Origin: Russula earlei
Lineage: Eukaryota; Basidiomycota; Agaricomycetes; Russulales; Russulaceae
DNA length: 64,000 bases
Reading direction: 5' to 3'
Assembly (NCBI GenBank): GCA_025769875.1
Contig: JAGFNK010000224.1
Location: 1-64,000, forward strand
Below, one piece after another: positions 11,458 to 22,451 of the stretch. Each line of letters begins with the position of its first letter. Position 1 is the stretch's first letter. The notes beneath the pieces were generated by a model, which was given only the letters and a program-made list of their open reading frames with translations, did not search any database and was not told the origin of the DNA. Position numbers and translations under genes: made by a program.

Positions 11458-12227
11458 GTCACATAGTGCACCCACACTGACTGTGGGCTCACACACCTTA
11501 CACAATGAAGAGAGCATTTGGGTGGGGAGAGGATGCAATGCATGCCACAGCAAAGGGCATGATGCAACAGGGTCAATATGGACTTGAAGGCTTTTTAGCA
11601 TTCATCAGGTACTAACCCTGCCATGTAGTTTAGATGGGCACCCTTGATCAGACAGTCACACATGTCACAGGCTTGTTTGTAACTCCACCGAGCCAAGATG
11701 TAACTATGCTTGGCAATTGCTAAATGCGTGAAATGCACACCACTCAGTTGTACCAATTGTATATACATTAGATATAGATATATCAATTAGATGGCCTTTA
11801 AGTGTGATATCAATCAAAATGAGTGACTTTGTAAAGTTATGAGGAAGTGTTTTAATGACTACTGATTAGAATCAAGATTTGGAACTGGCCTGGGAAGATG
11901 TGGCCCAGGAAGATGTGGCCTGGGTTGATAAGACACATATGTGGGGTACTGATGGGCATAATCAAGCTGAACGCCATACAAAATTGAGACTGTATTTGCA
12001 TCAGCAGGTTGTAAATGAGTTGGGGAGGGTTCCACACAAGATTTTTTGTCTGATGGTGCCTTAGTGATGCTTGTGTCATGAGTGGTGTGATGTGATGATC
12101 GAGTGAATAACCCAGAAAACCATGGATTGATCTGAAGATCTGGGTGTTGATCAAAGTGACCCTTGATGTGAGATAGTATTTCTGCATTTGTACCTTTATC
12201 TGACAGCCCGAGAGCAAGGGCAAGTGC

Positions 12228-14330
12228 TCAGAGATCATCCTTCTTATAAGAAGCCAGCCATCCTTTGAATGATCTATTTGAAGCATCATGCACAACTTGA
12301 AGTTCATGTTGTGCCTGCTCAGCCTCTCGTTTCTGGTGCTTCTCAGTAGCAATGTGTTCATGTTCAGCTCTCTCAGCATCCTCCTTCTCAAATTCGGCAT
12401 GGAGTCCTCTTGATGTTACAAAGCATGCCTTGATCTTTGTCAACCCATGCTGCTTCCTTTTCTGTACATTGTCCAGCTGCACCCTGACAAACTGCAGCTC
12501 TTGGTTGATTGAGGTGCAGTGTGCATTTGCTGCACTAAGCTGGGAGATGGTATGACCAAGGGCTTGCTGGGTGTTGAGGAGCTGTGTCCAGACCAGCCTT
12601 AGTTTTGTTAAGAGATCCTTGTGAGATAGTGATTTATCTTCATCAAATGAGATGATTTTTGGAGTTATCAGTGCTTTGATTGCAAAATCAGCTGTTGTAG
12701 AGTGTGTTATATGATGTGCTTCTGACTCCAGATTGGCTAAGGCAATCATGAATCCAGAAGCAGCATCTCTAGGCTCTACATCTGTTGCTTCAACTGGCAG
12801 ATCAGATTGTGGAAGATCATCAGCTGATTCCACAAGATCTGGATCTGATGCATTCATATCTTGGTCACTGTCACCAGGATCAGAGTAATCTGAGTCCAAT
12901 CTTGGGCACCAATCATTATCTGAGGGATATATTGGGTTGGATGAGGGGAATTCAGATGGGAATGATGTGGGTACATGTGAGATTGTGGATGAGGCTTGAC
13001 TTGGAGCGAAATCTTCCTCAGTGAAGACTGCATGGTTGACAGGGTAGAGGCCAGTTGCTCTGAATGCTGAAGCAATGAGATCTTTGGTGAAGGCACCCCT
13101 AGTACCATGGATATAGATATATGCAGGAATCACTGTAAACTGATTGATCGGAATTCCATGCCTGGAATAATCAGCACAAGTGTCCTGCCATTTGCAATCA
13201 ACAGATGCAAAGATCTTCACATCTAATGGCTGGCATTTATGTGTGGTCTTGGCAGAAAAGCATAATATGATTATTTCAATGTTTTCCTGGTCAAGATGTT
13301 CATAGATCATCTGCTTTATTTGGGGCATTTCATGTGTATGATGTCCATCCATTGTGAGGACAATGGGCTTTGTATTGTCCACTTGATGTGCCTTTGCATA
13401 TGGGATAAAGACCTGGCGGATCCAATTTTTGCAATTGAAGGCATCAATCCATCCTGATTTGGACACATAGAGACTTTATTGATCATCAGAAACTAATACA
13501 CATGACCAACTGATAAGGCACATACCTGCCCCACTCATCATCCCAAAGATAGTGTCTCATGTCAGGCATGCAGCCATCTTGGAGACAAAATGATGGTGAA
13601 ACCACCTCTCCAGCAGCTGAAACACATTCAATAACTGTAACCAGCTCCAGATTATCGCTCTGGAGGTGATATTTAGTCCACTGGCTCTTGAGATAGTAGT
13701 ACTTCCTTCCACTCTTTTTTCAACCACCTCCCATTTGTATCCCCTTCTCATCCATATTCCAGATGTCTTCTGGGGGGATCCCAAGAGGGAAACTTGCATA
13801 GAGCCCTTCTAGCTTCTTGAAGTAGTCACCAATGACTGTTTTATTGAAGTTCTTGGCACACTTTGGATCAAGTCATACAGGCTTTGCAGAGCACAGATCT
13901 GGATGTCATTTGGCTAGGTTTCTGTGCCATCTATTTGACACATTCTTGTCCAAGATCACAGAAGCCTCTGCTTGGATCTTCTTTGTGGTATAAGGCACAC
14001 CCATTGATGCTCATTGCTTGACCCAATGGATAAGTGCTGCTTCTTGTGGAGCATCAAGCAGTTGCCTTTTGGCAGCTCCTTCAGCATAACTTGCATGGTG
14101 GCACTTAGCACAATCTGTCAGAGTTGAGAGTGGGATCTAGGTTGCCTATTAAGTAGAAGTGATGTGAATGTTCCAGTGCAACTTACTCCTGTGTCCCTTG
14201 CAGCAGCTCTAAATGATTTATATCTCCCTGAGTTGATGCCTTGGATTGCTGCTTGAATGTTGTTTTCATAGTTTGGGTCATTTGTATGCTTATCTTGCTG
14301 GTGTGTTGTTTTCTGTCTCACAGGTGGCAT
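12228..14330 (-). pseudogene. pogo/Fot1-type DDE transposase, decayed
   Basis: The minus strand encodes an N-terminal psq-like helix-turn-helix (GRYKSFRAAARDTGVS, near 14210). After frame breaks comes the catalytic domain: first Asp in IWNMDEKGIQ (near 13750), second in VLTMDGHHTHE (near 13340), third in CQPLDVKIF (near 13230). A probable intron with a GTATGT donor (about 13475-13527) separates the first Asp region from the last 412-codon ORF. That ORF ends in a long acidic then coiled-coil tail, longer than needed for catalysis. At least four in-frame stops are all TGA. The protein cannot be made as it stands. Terminal repeats were not identified with confidence. Confidence 0.8.
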
Positions 14331-14518
14331 GGTTTAACAGTCAACAGAGATGTGACGTGATATGCAAACTCCATTTGCGCTAGTGCACTAGCATGTTGTG
14401 TCGCATTGTGCTACTATAAACACATACAGTATGCATGCTGCTATAGATAAGATGTCATTAAGTAATTGGTCATTTCCTTTTATGTCTATAGCTTGCCACA
14501 ATCACCAGATCCATATCT

Positions 14519-14768
14519 TGTTGGACGTGCAGCCGCTAAGTGCCACGCGAACAGACAATCCGGACCATACGTGTAAATAATTAGAATAATTTAGTTATCG
14601 CATTCATTTCCTCAGTCTTTTACACACAAGACTGAGGTCAGTACTACACATTCCTTTACACTCCTTTAAAGCTAATACTATACATAGCTATCATCCCTAT
14701 AGGTTAGATAACTAACCAATATAGTCTTTTACACACAAGACTGAGCTATCATCCCTATAGCTCCAACA
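14519..14768 (+). repeat. left LTR of the copia element
   Basis: 250 bp. It contains a 10-bp perfect stem, CCTCAGTCTT (14610-14619) with AAGACTGAGG (14628-14637), and a second AGTCTT/AAGACT hairpin about 110 bp further on, plus a duplicated CTATCATCCCTATAG block. Confidence 0.95.
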
Positions 14769-14837
14769 GATTATGAGACCTGGTCGTCCCTGACATCACG
14801 AACTCCCACCAGCTTCCAAATCGCATAACGAAACACC

Positions 14838-15485
14838 ATGAGTGCCCCCACAGCAACCGCAAACGTCACATCCTCAAGAGGCAGCCACGCTCCCACCGTA
14901 GGAGCCATGGGAAAAACTTACATGGGCGGCCAACACAGTTACGATGGACCACTCTTCAAAGGTGGCACGGTCGTGTACACACAATGGAAAGCTAAAATAG
15001 AGGCAGTATTCAAAGTAAATGGCTTAATGGAAATCTTAAAACAGACATACTCAAAACCAGACCTCAGCAATGACCCAAGCGGCTTCGCTGACTGGGAGCA
15101 GAAAGATCGCGAAGCGCACGCCCACATTTTACTCACATTAAAAGGGCATGCTCTCGACACTGCCCTAGGCATTGCTGGAGCCAAAAACACTTGGGACACA
15201 CTCAAAAAGCACTTTGCCGGGAAGGGCGAGCAACACATCGCACACCTACTGACGGACCTATACCGGGCTACATTCACCGAAATGGAACCCATGGCTCCCG
15301 AGATATTACGACAGCTACGCCGCCTGAACCCTCGAGAAATTTGGTTACCCAATAGACGAGAAAGTCCTCATCTGGATGCTAATTCTCGCGCTACTGGAAA
15401 AGATGGCCAAACTCAAGGCCACTCTTCACTCGACACCGCCCAGCCATCTAACAGCCAAGCATGTCACGGACCACATCCTCCATGA
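14838..15485 (+). CDS. copia gag polyprotein, N-terminal ORF
   Basis: A 215-codon ORF beginning about 70 bp after the left LTR. It shows the copia gag core: DGPLFKGGTVVYTQWKAKIE near residue 40, then FADWEQKDREAHAHILLTLK and TWDTLKKHFAG. This matches the fungal copia gag (UBN2/DUF4219-like) fold that forms virus-like particles. The second half loses similarity after a frame change near 15320. The zinc knuckle expected at its end is found in another frame at 15590-15640, so the gag is not intact. Confidence 0.8.
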   Translation: MSAPTATANVTSSRGSHAPTVGAMGKTYMGGQHSYDGPLFKGGTVVYTQWKAKIEAVFKVNGLMEILKQTYSKPDLSNDPSGFADWEQKDREAHAHILLTLKGHALDTALGIAGAKNTWDTLKKHFAGKGEQHIAHLLTDLYRATFTEMEPMAPEILRQLRRLNPREIWLPNRRESPHLDANSRATGKDGQTQGHSSLDTAQPSNSQACHGPHPP

Positions 15486-15501
15486 GGAGCGTTGGATCTG
15501 A

Positions 15502-15723
15502 TTGACCAATGACACGGCCACACCTCACCATGCAAAGGTGGCCCAAATGGGAAAGGACCGGGAGGCGCAGAATGAGAAACACACACCGAAGTGCACTCAC
15601 TGCAGATGCAGGGGGCACAATACACACAAATGCTGGAAAATTCACAGAAACCAGAGGACAAAGCAGCAGCAGCTAGGACTGGCACAATCACGCACAACAC
15701 AGCAATGCCCATGCCCGCTATGA
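15502..15723 (+). pseudogene. copia gag zinc-knuckle segment, out of frame
   Basis: The frame from about 15500 contains CTHCRCRGHNTHKC (CX2CX4HX4C), the nucleocapsid zinc knuckle, followed by KIHRNQRTKQQQ. Upstream gag is in a different frame, as is the protease that follows, which shows small deletions on both sides. Confidence 0.7.
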
Positions 15724-16295
15724 CTGGCACAGGTGTGCACAACACAGCGACGCCCACACCCGCTATGACTGGCACGGGTGCACACAACGCAGCGACGCCC
15801 ACGACCACTGGGACCGGCACAAGCGCACACATCGTAGCGACACCCGCAGCTCAGCTACCAGCCAGCGCTGCCATCGCATATGTCCCCACATCTGATAACA
15901 GCATCTCATTACATCTGGCAGTCGAAGATGAGCCGATCTGCACGGCCACGACTCAGGAGCAGCTACGAGCCGCTGATCTCAGAGACAGCTGGCTCCTCGA
16001 CTCTAGAACCTCGCGCATCATGACATCCCATCGTGATTGGTTCATACACCTCACCCCACTCGCATCACCCATTCTAGTTGCCTTAGGCAACAATAGTGCC
16101 ATAACCGCCACCGGAACCAGGCAAATACGAGTCCGGATGCACGCAAACGGTGCGCGGAGTATCACATTACTCCGCGATGTCCTGTACGTCCCGGACCTCA
16201 AGGGAACCTCTTATTGGTCTCCCATTTCGTCCAACGTGGGGTGGCAGTGCAATTCTAGGGAGAGACATGTGGAATATACATCAAGAACCAATTGA
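15591..16295 (+). pseudogene. copia protease region with altered active site
   Basis: This frame holds a 20-22 residue threonine/alanine-rich tandem repeat (HNTATPTPAMTGTG and variants, about 15690-15850), then DSWLLDSRTSRIMTSHRDWF. Copia aspartic proteases normally read D-S-G-(A/T)-(S/T) here, and the Gly is Arg in this copy, which should abolish catalysis. Downstream RSITLLRDVLYVPDLKG is the usual strand-rich end of the copia protease domain. Confidence 0.75.
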
Positions 16296-17902
16296 TTTGT
16301 GAGGGAACATTACACGACAACCTATATATCATGGCCATCCAAACGGTCAAACCCGAGTCAGCAACGCCAGACCTGTCCCTCGCGGAACGTGGCCACAAAA
16401 CTGAAGCCGCACTTACTGCGCACACAACAATCTTCTGGGCCTTCTTGGACACATGTGGGAAACCACCCACTAGAACACCCCAGTTTTCCGACTGGGCAAA
16501 AACGGAACCATGGGAACACACTGGCAGGCTGAAGCGCAAATCGGAAGCGCCCCAGCACCTCCAACCACACACTGCGCACATTGAGCCCACAACCAGCCAA
16601 TGCTTGAAGACCCTCCAATCAGATGGAGGGGGTGATCACACTGGGCGAGAAGCACAAACATCCCTAGCTGAAAGGGGATGCATGTATCAAATTAACACCC
16701 CAGGTACGCCACAACACATCAAAGTCGCAGAACGCGCGACCCGGACACCTCTTAATAGGGTCCAGGCGATGCATACAGACACAAAACCATCCACGCGCGC
16801 CTTGGACAACCTGACGCCCAAAGAGACAAGGTGCGGGAATCATCCCAACCTCCCTTGGCCACACGCCCTCAGAATGCACATGTCCATGCACGCCCCAGAG
16901 AAGAGACTCACCAAGTTGACCCGAAGGTCGCTGGTGCACACATTCCCAGGCCACACATATAACCATCAGGCGTACAAGCCTGCACATCACACCACCCCCC
17001 ACATCCCTGAACCCTGCGACGTTGTATTCGATGAAGGGGGCCCCACATCACGCATCGAGCATGTGATCCTCGAATTTGACGACGCAGCTGAAAGCGCCAG
17101 GGATGGGAAAAGGAGAGCAGGATTGAGGGGGCGGAGAAGGCGAAACCGGCAGACAGCGTGGAAGTGCCACTGCACACGAAGCCGCAAGGCGTCGGAGCAG
17201 AGGAGCCTCTGCCTGCTCAGCCTGAAACAGGTGGACAACACGGAGCAGGCATCGCACACCAAACCGCAAGGCATCCGAGCAGGCAAAGCCCTGCCTGTTC
17301 AGCCTGAAACACCACATAGTCAGCCCACAGGTTACAAGGCAGAAAGCCCACCTGCGCAATCCACCACGGGACGACCAAAGTGTGCTACACGCGCGCTCAC
17401 ACTCAACCACGGTGACGAAGCGGAGGAGTTGGATGAAGTGGAAGCGGAAATGGCACCGCATGCCGAACCGCAAGACACACAGCAATGCGATAACAATGCA
17501 CCCAAGGACCTAGATTCCTCACAATCTAATATGTTCCCCAAATGCGCCACTTGCACACCTATCCACAACAAGGACGCTCGCCATTCCCCCATCCCGCATG
17601 AGCACCGAATGAAATATCCCAAGCAGGGAAACGTGGCACACAAAAATGTAGCCATTAACCCCAAGTCCTATGCTGAGGCGACAGCCTGTGCAGATTCTGC
17701 AGAGTGGGCAAAGGTGCGCAACGAGGAGAAACGCATGTCCGAAGACACAGGCATTCCCAAAACCATGCCGTGCCCACAGAACGGAGCCGCAGCGGGGACG
17801 CAAGTAGACCTTCCAAATGAAAAGGTCAAATCACAAAATTCAAAAATGCAAGGCCCGCGTTATCACGCAGGGACTCACCTAAGTCAAGGGCAACGACCCT
17901 GA
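16292..17902 (+). pseudogene. copia integrase and RT start, decayed
   Basis: A 536-codon open frame. Integrase pieces are LQSDGGGDHTGRE (second catalytic Asp region), LAERGCMYQINTPGTPQH and VAERATRTPLNR, then CDVVFDEGG at the end of the integrase. RT leader SYAEATACADSAEWAK follows near the C-terminus. The HHCC finger and much of the core are deleted or shuffled, so the open frame is long but not functional. Long stretches between motifs have unusual composition (His/Thr/Pro-rich). Confidence 0.75.
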
Positions 17903-17929
17903 CGAAGTCGTGCCGTCAAAAGACTGGCA

Positions 17930-18600
17930 CTCCCTTGCACCCTGGCCCTAGCCGCAGAACGAAGCCTAGAAGTCCATTGCATGGACATTGAGTCCACCCA
18001 CCTAAACGGAGACTTGATGGACGAGATCTTCACAGAAGCGTGCCCAGGGAATCGCCACCGATGCACACGCAAACGGGTGACCCAGTATGCCCGAGGTACG
18101 AGCGATCACCACCCAACCTTCCAGCGTGACTCCAGCACCCAGCCGATCCCGGTCAGATATGTCAACCCCAACTGGACCGGCAAAGTCCACCTTGGACTTC
18201 ATCTAAATACTGACAGATGGGGCCATAAACTGGAGCCGAAGGGAGCATGCCCCAGTTGCACCCTTGAGCACCAAGGCAGAGCACACCACAGGCGCACGCG
18301 CTGCCAAAGAAGCTGCAAGGCTGAGGCAATTACTCACCAGATTGGGTCAAGACATTCATCTCCTCATGATCTCCCCACATCGACAACCAGTCGACCATTG
18401 CCATTGCCAGGAACCTCAAGTTCCACAACCGCACCAAATGCGCTGAGGTGCAACACCACTTCTTGCAGCAAAGAGTCAACTTGCAGGGGATCAATCTTAC
18501 TTACACTCCATCAGAAGGGGAAATATCTGGTGTATTGACAAAAGGTCCCAGCTGCGAGAAGTACAAACATCTTTGCAATGGAGATGGGAGGGAACGCGCA
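17930..18600 (+). pseudogene. copia RT and RNase H remnants
   Basis: Across three frames, motifs resembling RT (HCMDIESTHLNGDLMDEIF, near 17980) and RNase H (STKAEHTTGARAAKEAARLR at about 18265, matching the STEAEY...AAKEA-x-W region) are recognisable but interrupted. A polypurine tract follows at 18612-18619. Confidence 0.65.
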
Positions 18601-18620
18601 CCACTCGGGCTGAGGGGGCA

Positions 18621-19435
18621 TGTTGGACGTGCAGCCGCTAAGTGCCACACAAACTGTTAAGATTCTCTTGATTCTCGAACTGTCATCTGTTTTCTGCTGA
18701 CTCATCTGTGATTACTCATGTGTCCACTTATCAATCTGGCTTAGTGATTGCTTACTGATTGGCTGACTGATCGCTTACTGATTGCTTAGTGATTGCTTAC
18801 TGACTGCTTAGTGATTGCTTACTGACTGCTTAACTGATACTAGGAAAGAATGACTCACGCGTGAGTCATTTCCAACATTCTGAATCGCGCTCTCTGTATT
18901 TGGATACTACTGATTCTCAGCTACTTACACCCCGAGTTTTGTACGAAACGGATCAGTAGTTACCGAGATATCGTATAAATAGTCTGTGGTACCAAGAAGT
19001 CGAGCCTTACGCTCGACTTACACTTTCAAAGACAACTATCTTGTCAAACGATCTAAACAAATTATAGTGCAGACTCTAACTGAAAGAGGCCCCTCTCTTT
19101 TCTACATTCAATCTTCCTGAGATAACATCAAAGGGTTCGAAGTCTAGTGCTTGAACTATATCAAGCAACTCTTTCATCAGAAGAGTCGGTACTAAGATCT
19201 GTCAGATCTTAACACAAACGGACAATCCAGACCGTACATGTAAATAATTAGAATAATTTAGTTATCGTGTTCGTTTCCTCAGTCTTTTACACACAAGACT
19301 GAGGTCAGTACTACACATTCCTTTACACTCCATTAAAGCTAATACTATACATAGCTATCATCCCTATAGGTTAGATAACTAACCAATATAGTCTTTTACA
19401 CACAAGACTGAGCTATCATCCCTATAGCTCCAACA
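18621..19435 (+). repeat. right LTR of the copia element, split by a nested solo LTR
   Basis: Begins TGTTGGACG and ends CTCCAACA. The 565 bp between 18655 and 19219 (insert plus one TSD copy) is absent from the left LTR. The remaining 250 bp match the left LTR closely, including both hairpins. Confidence 0.95.
18655..19214 (+). mobile_element. nested solo LTR with 5-bp TSD
   Basis: A 560-bp insert starts TGTTAAGAT and ends ATCTTAACA (9-bp perfect inverted termini), flanked by CAAAC at 18650-18654 and 19215-19219. It contains tandem GATTGCTTACTGACT-type repeats (18735-18840), a 20-bp palindrome at 18850-18869, and a TATAAAT box near 18974. It belongs to a different LTR family from its host and is the youngest insertion at this spot. 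Confidence 0.95.
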
Positions 19436-19440
19436 TATCT

Positions 19441-19931
19441 AACCTATTTTGGAACCATAGAAACTCTGATGCGGCATTGGACAGCAGGCATGACCAACTG
19501 CTATGTTTTTGATCTCAATGAACCACAAAGGCTTTCAGCAAAAAAATATATTGGATACATTAAGATACAGTATAGTAAGTGCTATGAGAAGTTTTATGCT
19601 GATTGAGCTTGAATTGAGGGAGAGATCTCAAGTGTCTGAACAAGGGTACCTGTCCGAACTACATGGCAGGGTTAGTACTTCATGATGTGGTGTGGTTTGA
19701 AGGGTAGCATGTTTGAATCAAAGGTTGAAGCTATTCTGGAAGAGTTGGAAGCCTCATGTGGCACAAAATGGCACCATACTCAATATTCATGAGAAAATAC
19801 AATTTCTTGAGATGTGTAATTACCATATATAGAAGGAGGGGGGGGGTGATTCCACACTGAGATGGAAGTTCCGACTGTATATGTGAAATGCCCATTCCGC
19901 CACCCCCTTGACATAACTGCCTACTCAGCCA
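19441..19931. other. gene-free stretch between copia element and repeat-protein gene
   Basis: No frame with family resemblance. A G-tract (9 G) lies near 19847. The first 3'-flanking bases of the gene below probably include its poly(A) region. I see nothing else here. Confidence 0.6.
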
Positions 19932-22451
19932 TCAAAATGCGAAAATCTTCAAGTGAGCAACAGCTGCGGAAGCAACCGCGACATGTGGTACAGTTGACAC
20001 CGGCTCGTAATCCAACTTCTCACTTGTCGGGTAAACCATCTTGATGTGAGGCGATAACGGGTAAGTGACAGCATCATCCAGCATCAGAACAACAACGCAC
20101 TCCGAGGAAATGGACGATATGTCCTTCAAATTTCCGTCCAGCTTCGAAATCTTCACCGTTGGCATACGTCACGATGCCGCACACCCTCCAATCACAACCA
20201 TTCGTAGTCGGATTACTGAACTGCCTTTGCAATCGGTTGCTGTTCCACGAGTTCACCACCGCATTATTGGCACAGTCGTATGAAAAATCTGTAAGCTGGG
20301 TCAATGCAGCCTCTAGCAACGACGCCATGAGTACAATATGAGCAAGCACGAAGATAAAAAATACTTTACTCTGGACCCATTGACTCAAAAACAAGCTCCT
20401 GTTAGCAACGAGGGTTCAGAAAATCTAGTTTCGAAGCAGGTAAGGCGAACAATTATACTCAATGATTGAATCATGGATTCTTGATCTGATGGTATCCTTC
20501 GTGACAGGGATCTCTGAGATCTCAAAATACATCAGGGTTGATGTCCTTTGCACGCTCTTGTTCGGAACCAAGTCGTCTGGATTGCTATTGTAGGCAAAGC
20601 CAAGTCGCGTCACGAATTCCTTCTTGGCGTATTCGTCAAGAATCGCCCGCAATTGCAGTTGAGGTGAGTCGGCTGCTGTGGTGACCTGGATAATATGACA
20701 ATGACGAGCCGCAAAAAGCAGTGTAGGACACCAAACGGCTCACCACTTCGGGCGCCAACTGTTTGGCACGGTCAACCAATTCCTTCAAAAGCTTCTCCCT
20801 TGCGACCAGGAAAAGAGAATGGATTTGATAGTATATCTGCAGAGAATAGCGATGATCAGTCTGGCGATGACGAATAGATTTGCAAGATACTCACGCCAAC
20901 ATAATACAGATAAAACTGATGACATTCGACGCCATTGAGCGTCGCCATCCCGTTCGTGAATACCAAGAGGGAAGATGTCCTAATTGAATGCTGGCCGTCG
21001 TCTGGATTCTCGTAAGTTTTGTCAAATGCGATTGTAGACCACGAGTTATAGGTGCTTTCCGCAAGTAGATTTGCGATAGTTGTCGAAAGGTCGGTAAGTG
21101 CGAGGCCGTCCTTCCCGTTACGGCCTTAAATGCATGATAAATACAATTCCGGAAACAGCGAAATGTTGCGAGCCTTTCAAGAATTCTGGAACGTCTAGAC
21201 CGCTGAGGAGGTTATGTGAGTTCCATATTGGGAACCTGCGTAGGTGGGCTTACATCAATACATGCGACTTGACATAATCCGTGACGGCTTCAAGTGAATT
21301 ACTGCAGGGAAGACAGAAAACGAGAGCACCACGGAGATATGGGTTCGTGCCCTGAATCAAGTCCGGTGGCTTGGTGTCATTGGCGTCGAAGGCATACTTG
21401 TACTGTTGCAGGTACTTGCTCCTGACGTAAGGCTCTAAAAGTTTCTCGAGTTGCTGGGTTTCATTTCCAGAGGTGGCCGTGCCTATTGGCGTGAGGCTTT
21501 TAGCATTCGCCAACAGTTGCTGCATGAGATAATCCCTCGAAGCTTTCAGAGGAGATTTTACATTGTACCATACCTATCCAAATTGTCAGATCAACGGCAT
21601 CCGATTTGAGATGAATGATAGCGGCGTACGCCAACATAGCAGAGAAGGACAATGTCCACATCGTTCCCATCAATGTTCAGCTCGGAATTTGTGAACACAA
21701 AAATCGAGTCGGTCTTGCACTCAAATTCGTTGTCCTTCGAGTCTTGATTATGGTAGGTCGCCTGGAAGTCTTGGACTACCCATCTGTTGTTTGTCGAACT
21801 CTTGAACAGCCTTTTACCGAGGCCCTGCAAATCGGCCTCGGCAGACTCTAACGATCGGGGTGAGCGTTCGTTAGAACGGACGCGGGTATCGCTCACTTCG
21901 AGCCCAGCCGAGTGCAATCCCTCTGTACGGTGCATCAGCACAGATCGAGTTGACAGAATGGAATGTGCAGTACGACAAGATCCTGTCATCGATGTAACTT
22001 GCGATGATATAATCGTCAACTCGATGGTAGGTGCAAATGCCATCAGCGGCAAGGGGTGTTCCTCCATCCCCAGGGGGCGGGATGGGCCGACTATTTTGTC
22101 CATTGTAGTCGTAGCCATACCTCGCTTTGAACTTCTGCTTTGCAACGAGATCGACGATGTTGTTGAGGTTGTCGAAGGAGACTCTGTAAGGAGCTGTGGG
22201 TGCCTAGAAGGGGATGAGCCAAGGAGACAAATGAACAATCGCAGGGAAAGCCAGACGGTGCCAGGAGTAGCAAGCCTTCCCGCGTTGTCGTACAATTGCT
22301 TCAGGAGATTCTGCTCGACCTGTTCAAACGTTTGCTTCGTTTCATACCGGTGTGGACCTGAAAATTGTCACAGTCAGCCGGGGTGCCGACATGAAGCAAT
22401 CGCTGCGAACTCACTTGGTGATGAGTAGTGTCGTGAATGGTGGTTCCCCAT
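19932..22451 (-). CDS. modular A-B repeat protein, paralogue 1 (unrecognised family)
   Basis: Thirteen exons splice without a frame break to 619 residues: 22451-22415, 22357-22257, 22203-21974, 21922-21897, 21847-21630, 21573-21254, 21202-21174, 21124-20895, 20836-20744, 20685-20459, 20398-20370, 20312-20101, 20039-19932. The protein starts MGNHHSRHYSSP, a possible N-myristoylation start (Gly2, Ser6). It then has three tandem A-B units. A modules carry an aromatic-Gly-aromatic patch (RYGYDY, QYKYAF, RLGFAY), a PP or DD turn and an amphipathic end. B modules carry NSW or NRW, a strand ending FTN, and end in Y-x-G or F-L-G at a phase-0 intron. Micro-exons of 26, 29 and 29 nt link A to B in each unit. 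One intron (21173) uses a GC donor. There is no signal peptide, membrane helix or catalytic motif that I know. It is the tandem twin of the next gene. The function is unknown. Confidence 0.85.

Larger units (their letters stand above)
14519..19435 (+). mobile_element. complete but decayed Ty1/copia element with perfect TSD
   Basis: Two LTRs (14519-14768; 18621-19435 including a nested insert) share TGTTGGACG at the start and CTCCAACA at the end, and both are 250 bp once the insert and its duplicated 5 bp are removed. The element is flanked by TATCT on both sides (14514-14518, 19436-19440). A purine run (GAGGGGGC) precedes the right LTR as polypurine tract. Internal order is gag, zinc knuckle, protease, integrase, RT, RNase H, the copia order, on the plus strand. 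Multiple frameshifts, deletions and stops break the pol region. Confidence 0.95.

Noticed and set aside
11464..14390. Possible pogo element ends: TA-flanked AGTGCAC at 11466 and GTGCACT at 14388.
   Set aside because: GTGCAC is itself a palindrome, so a seven-base match is easily chance, and the matches do not extend further. The left one also touches the hAT target duplication.
18735..18840. CRISPR-like array from the repeated GATTGCTTACTGACT units.
   Set aside because: Short direct tandem repeats without spacers inside a fungal LTR. They are ordinary slippage-type repeats.
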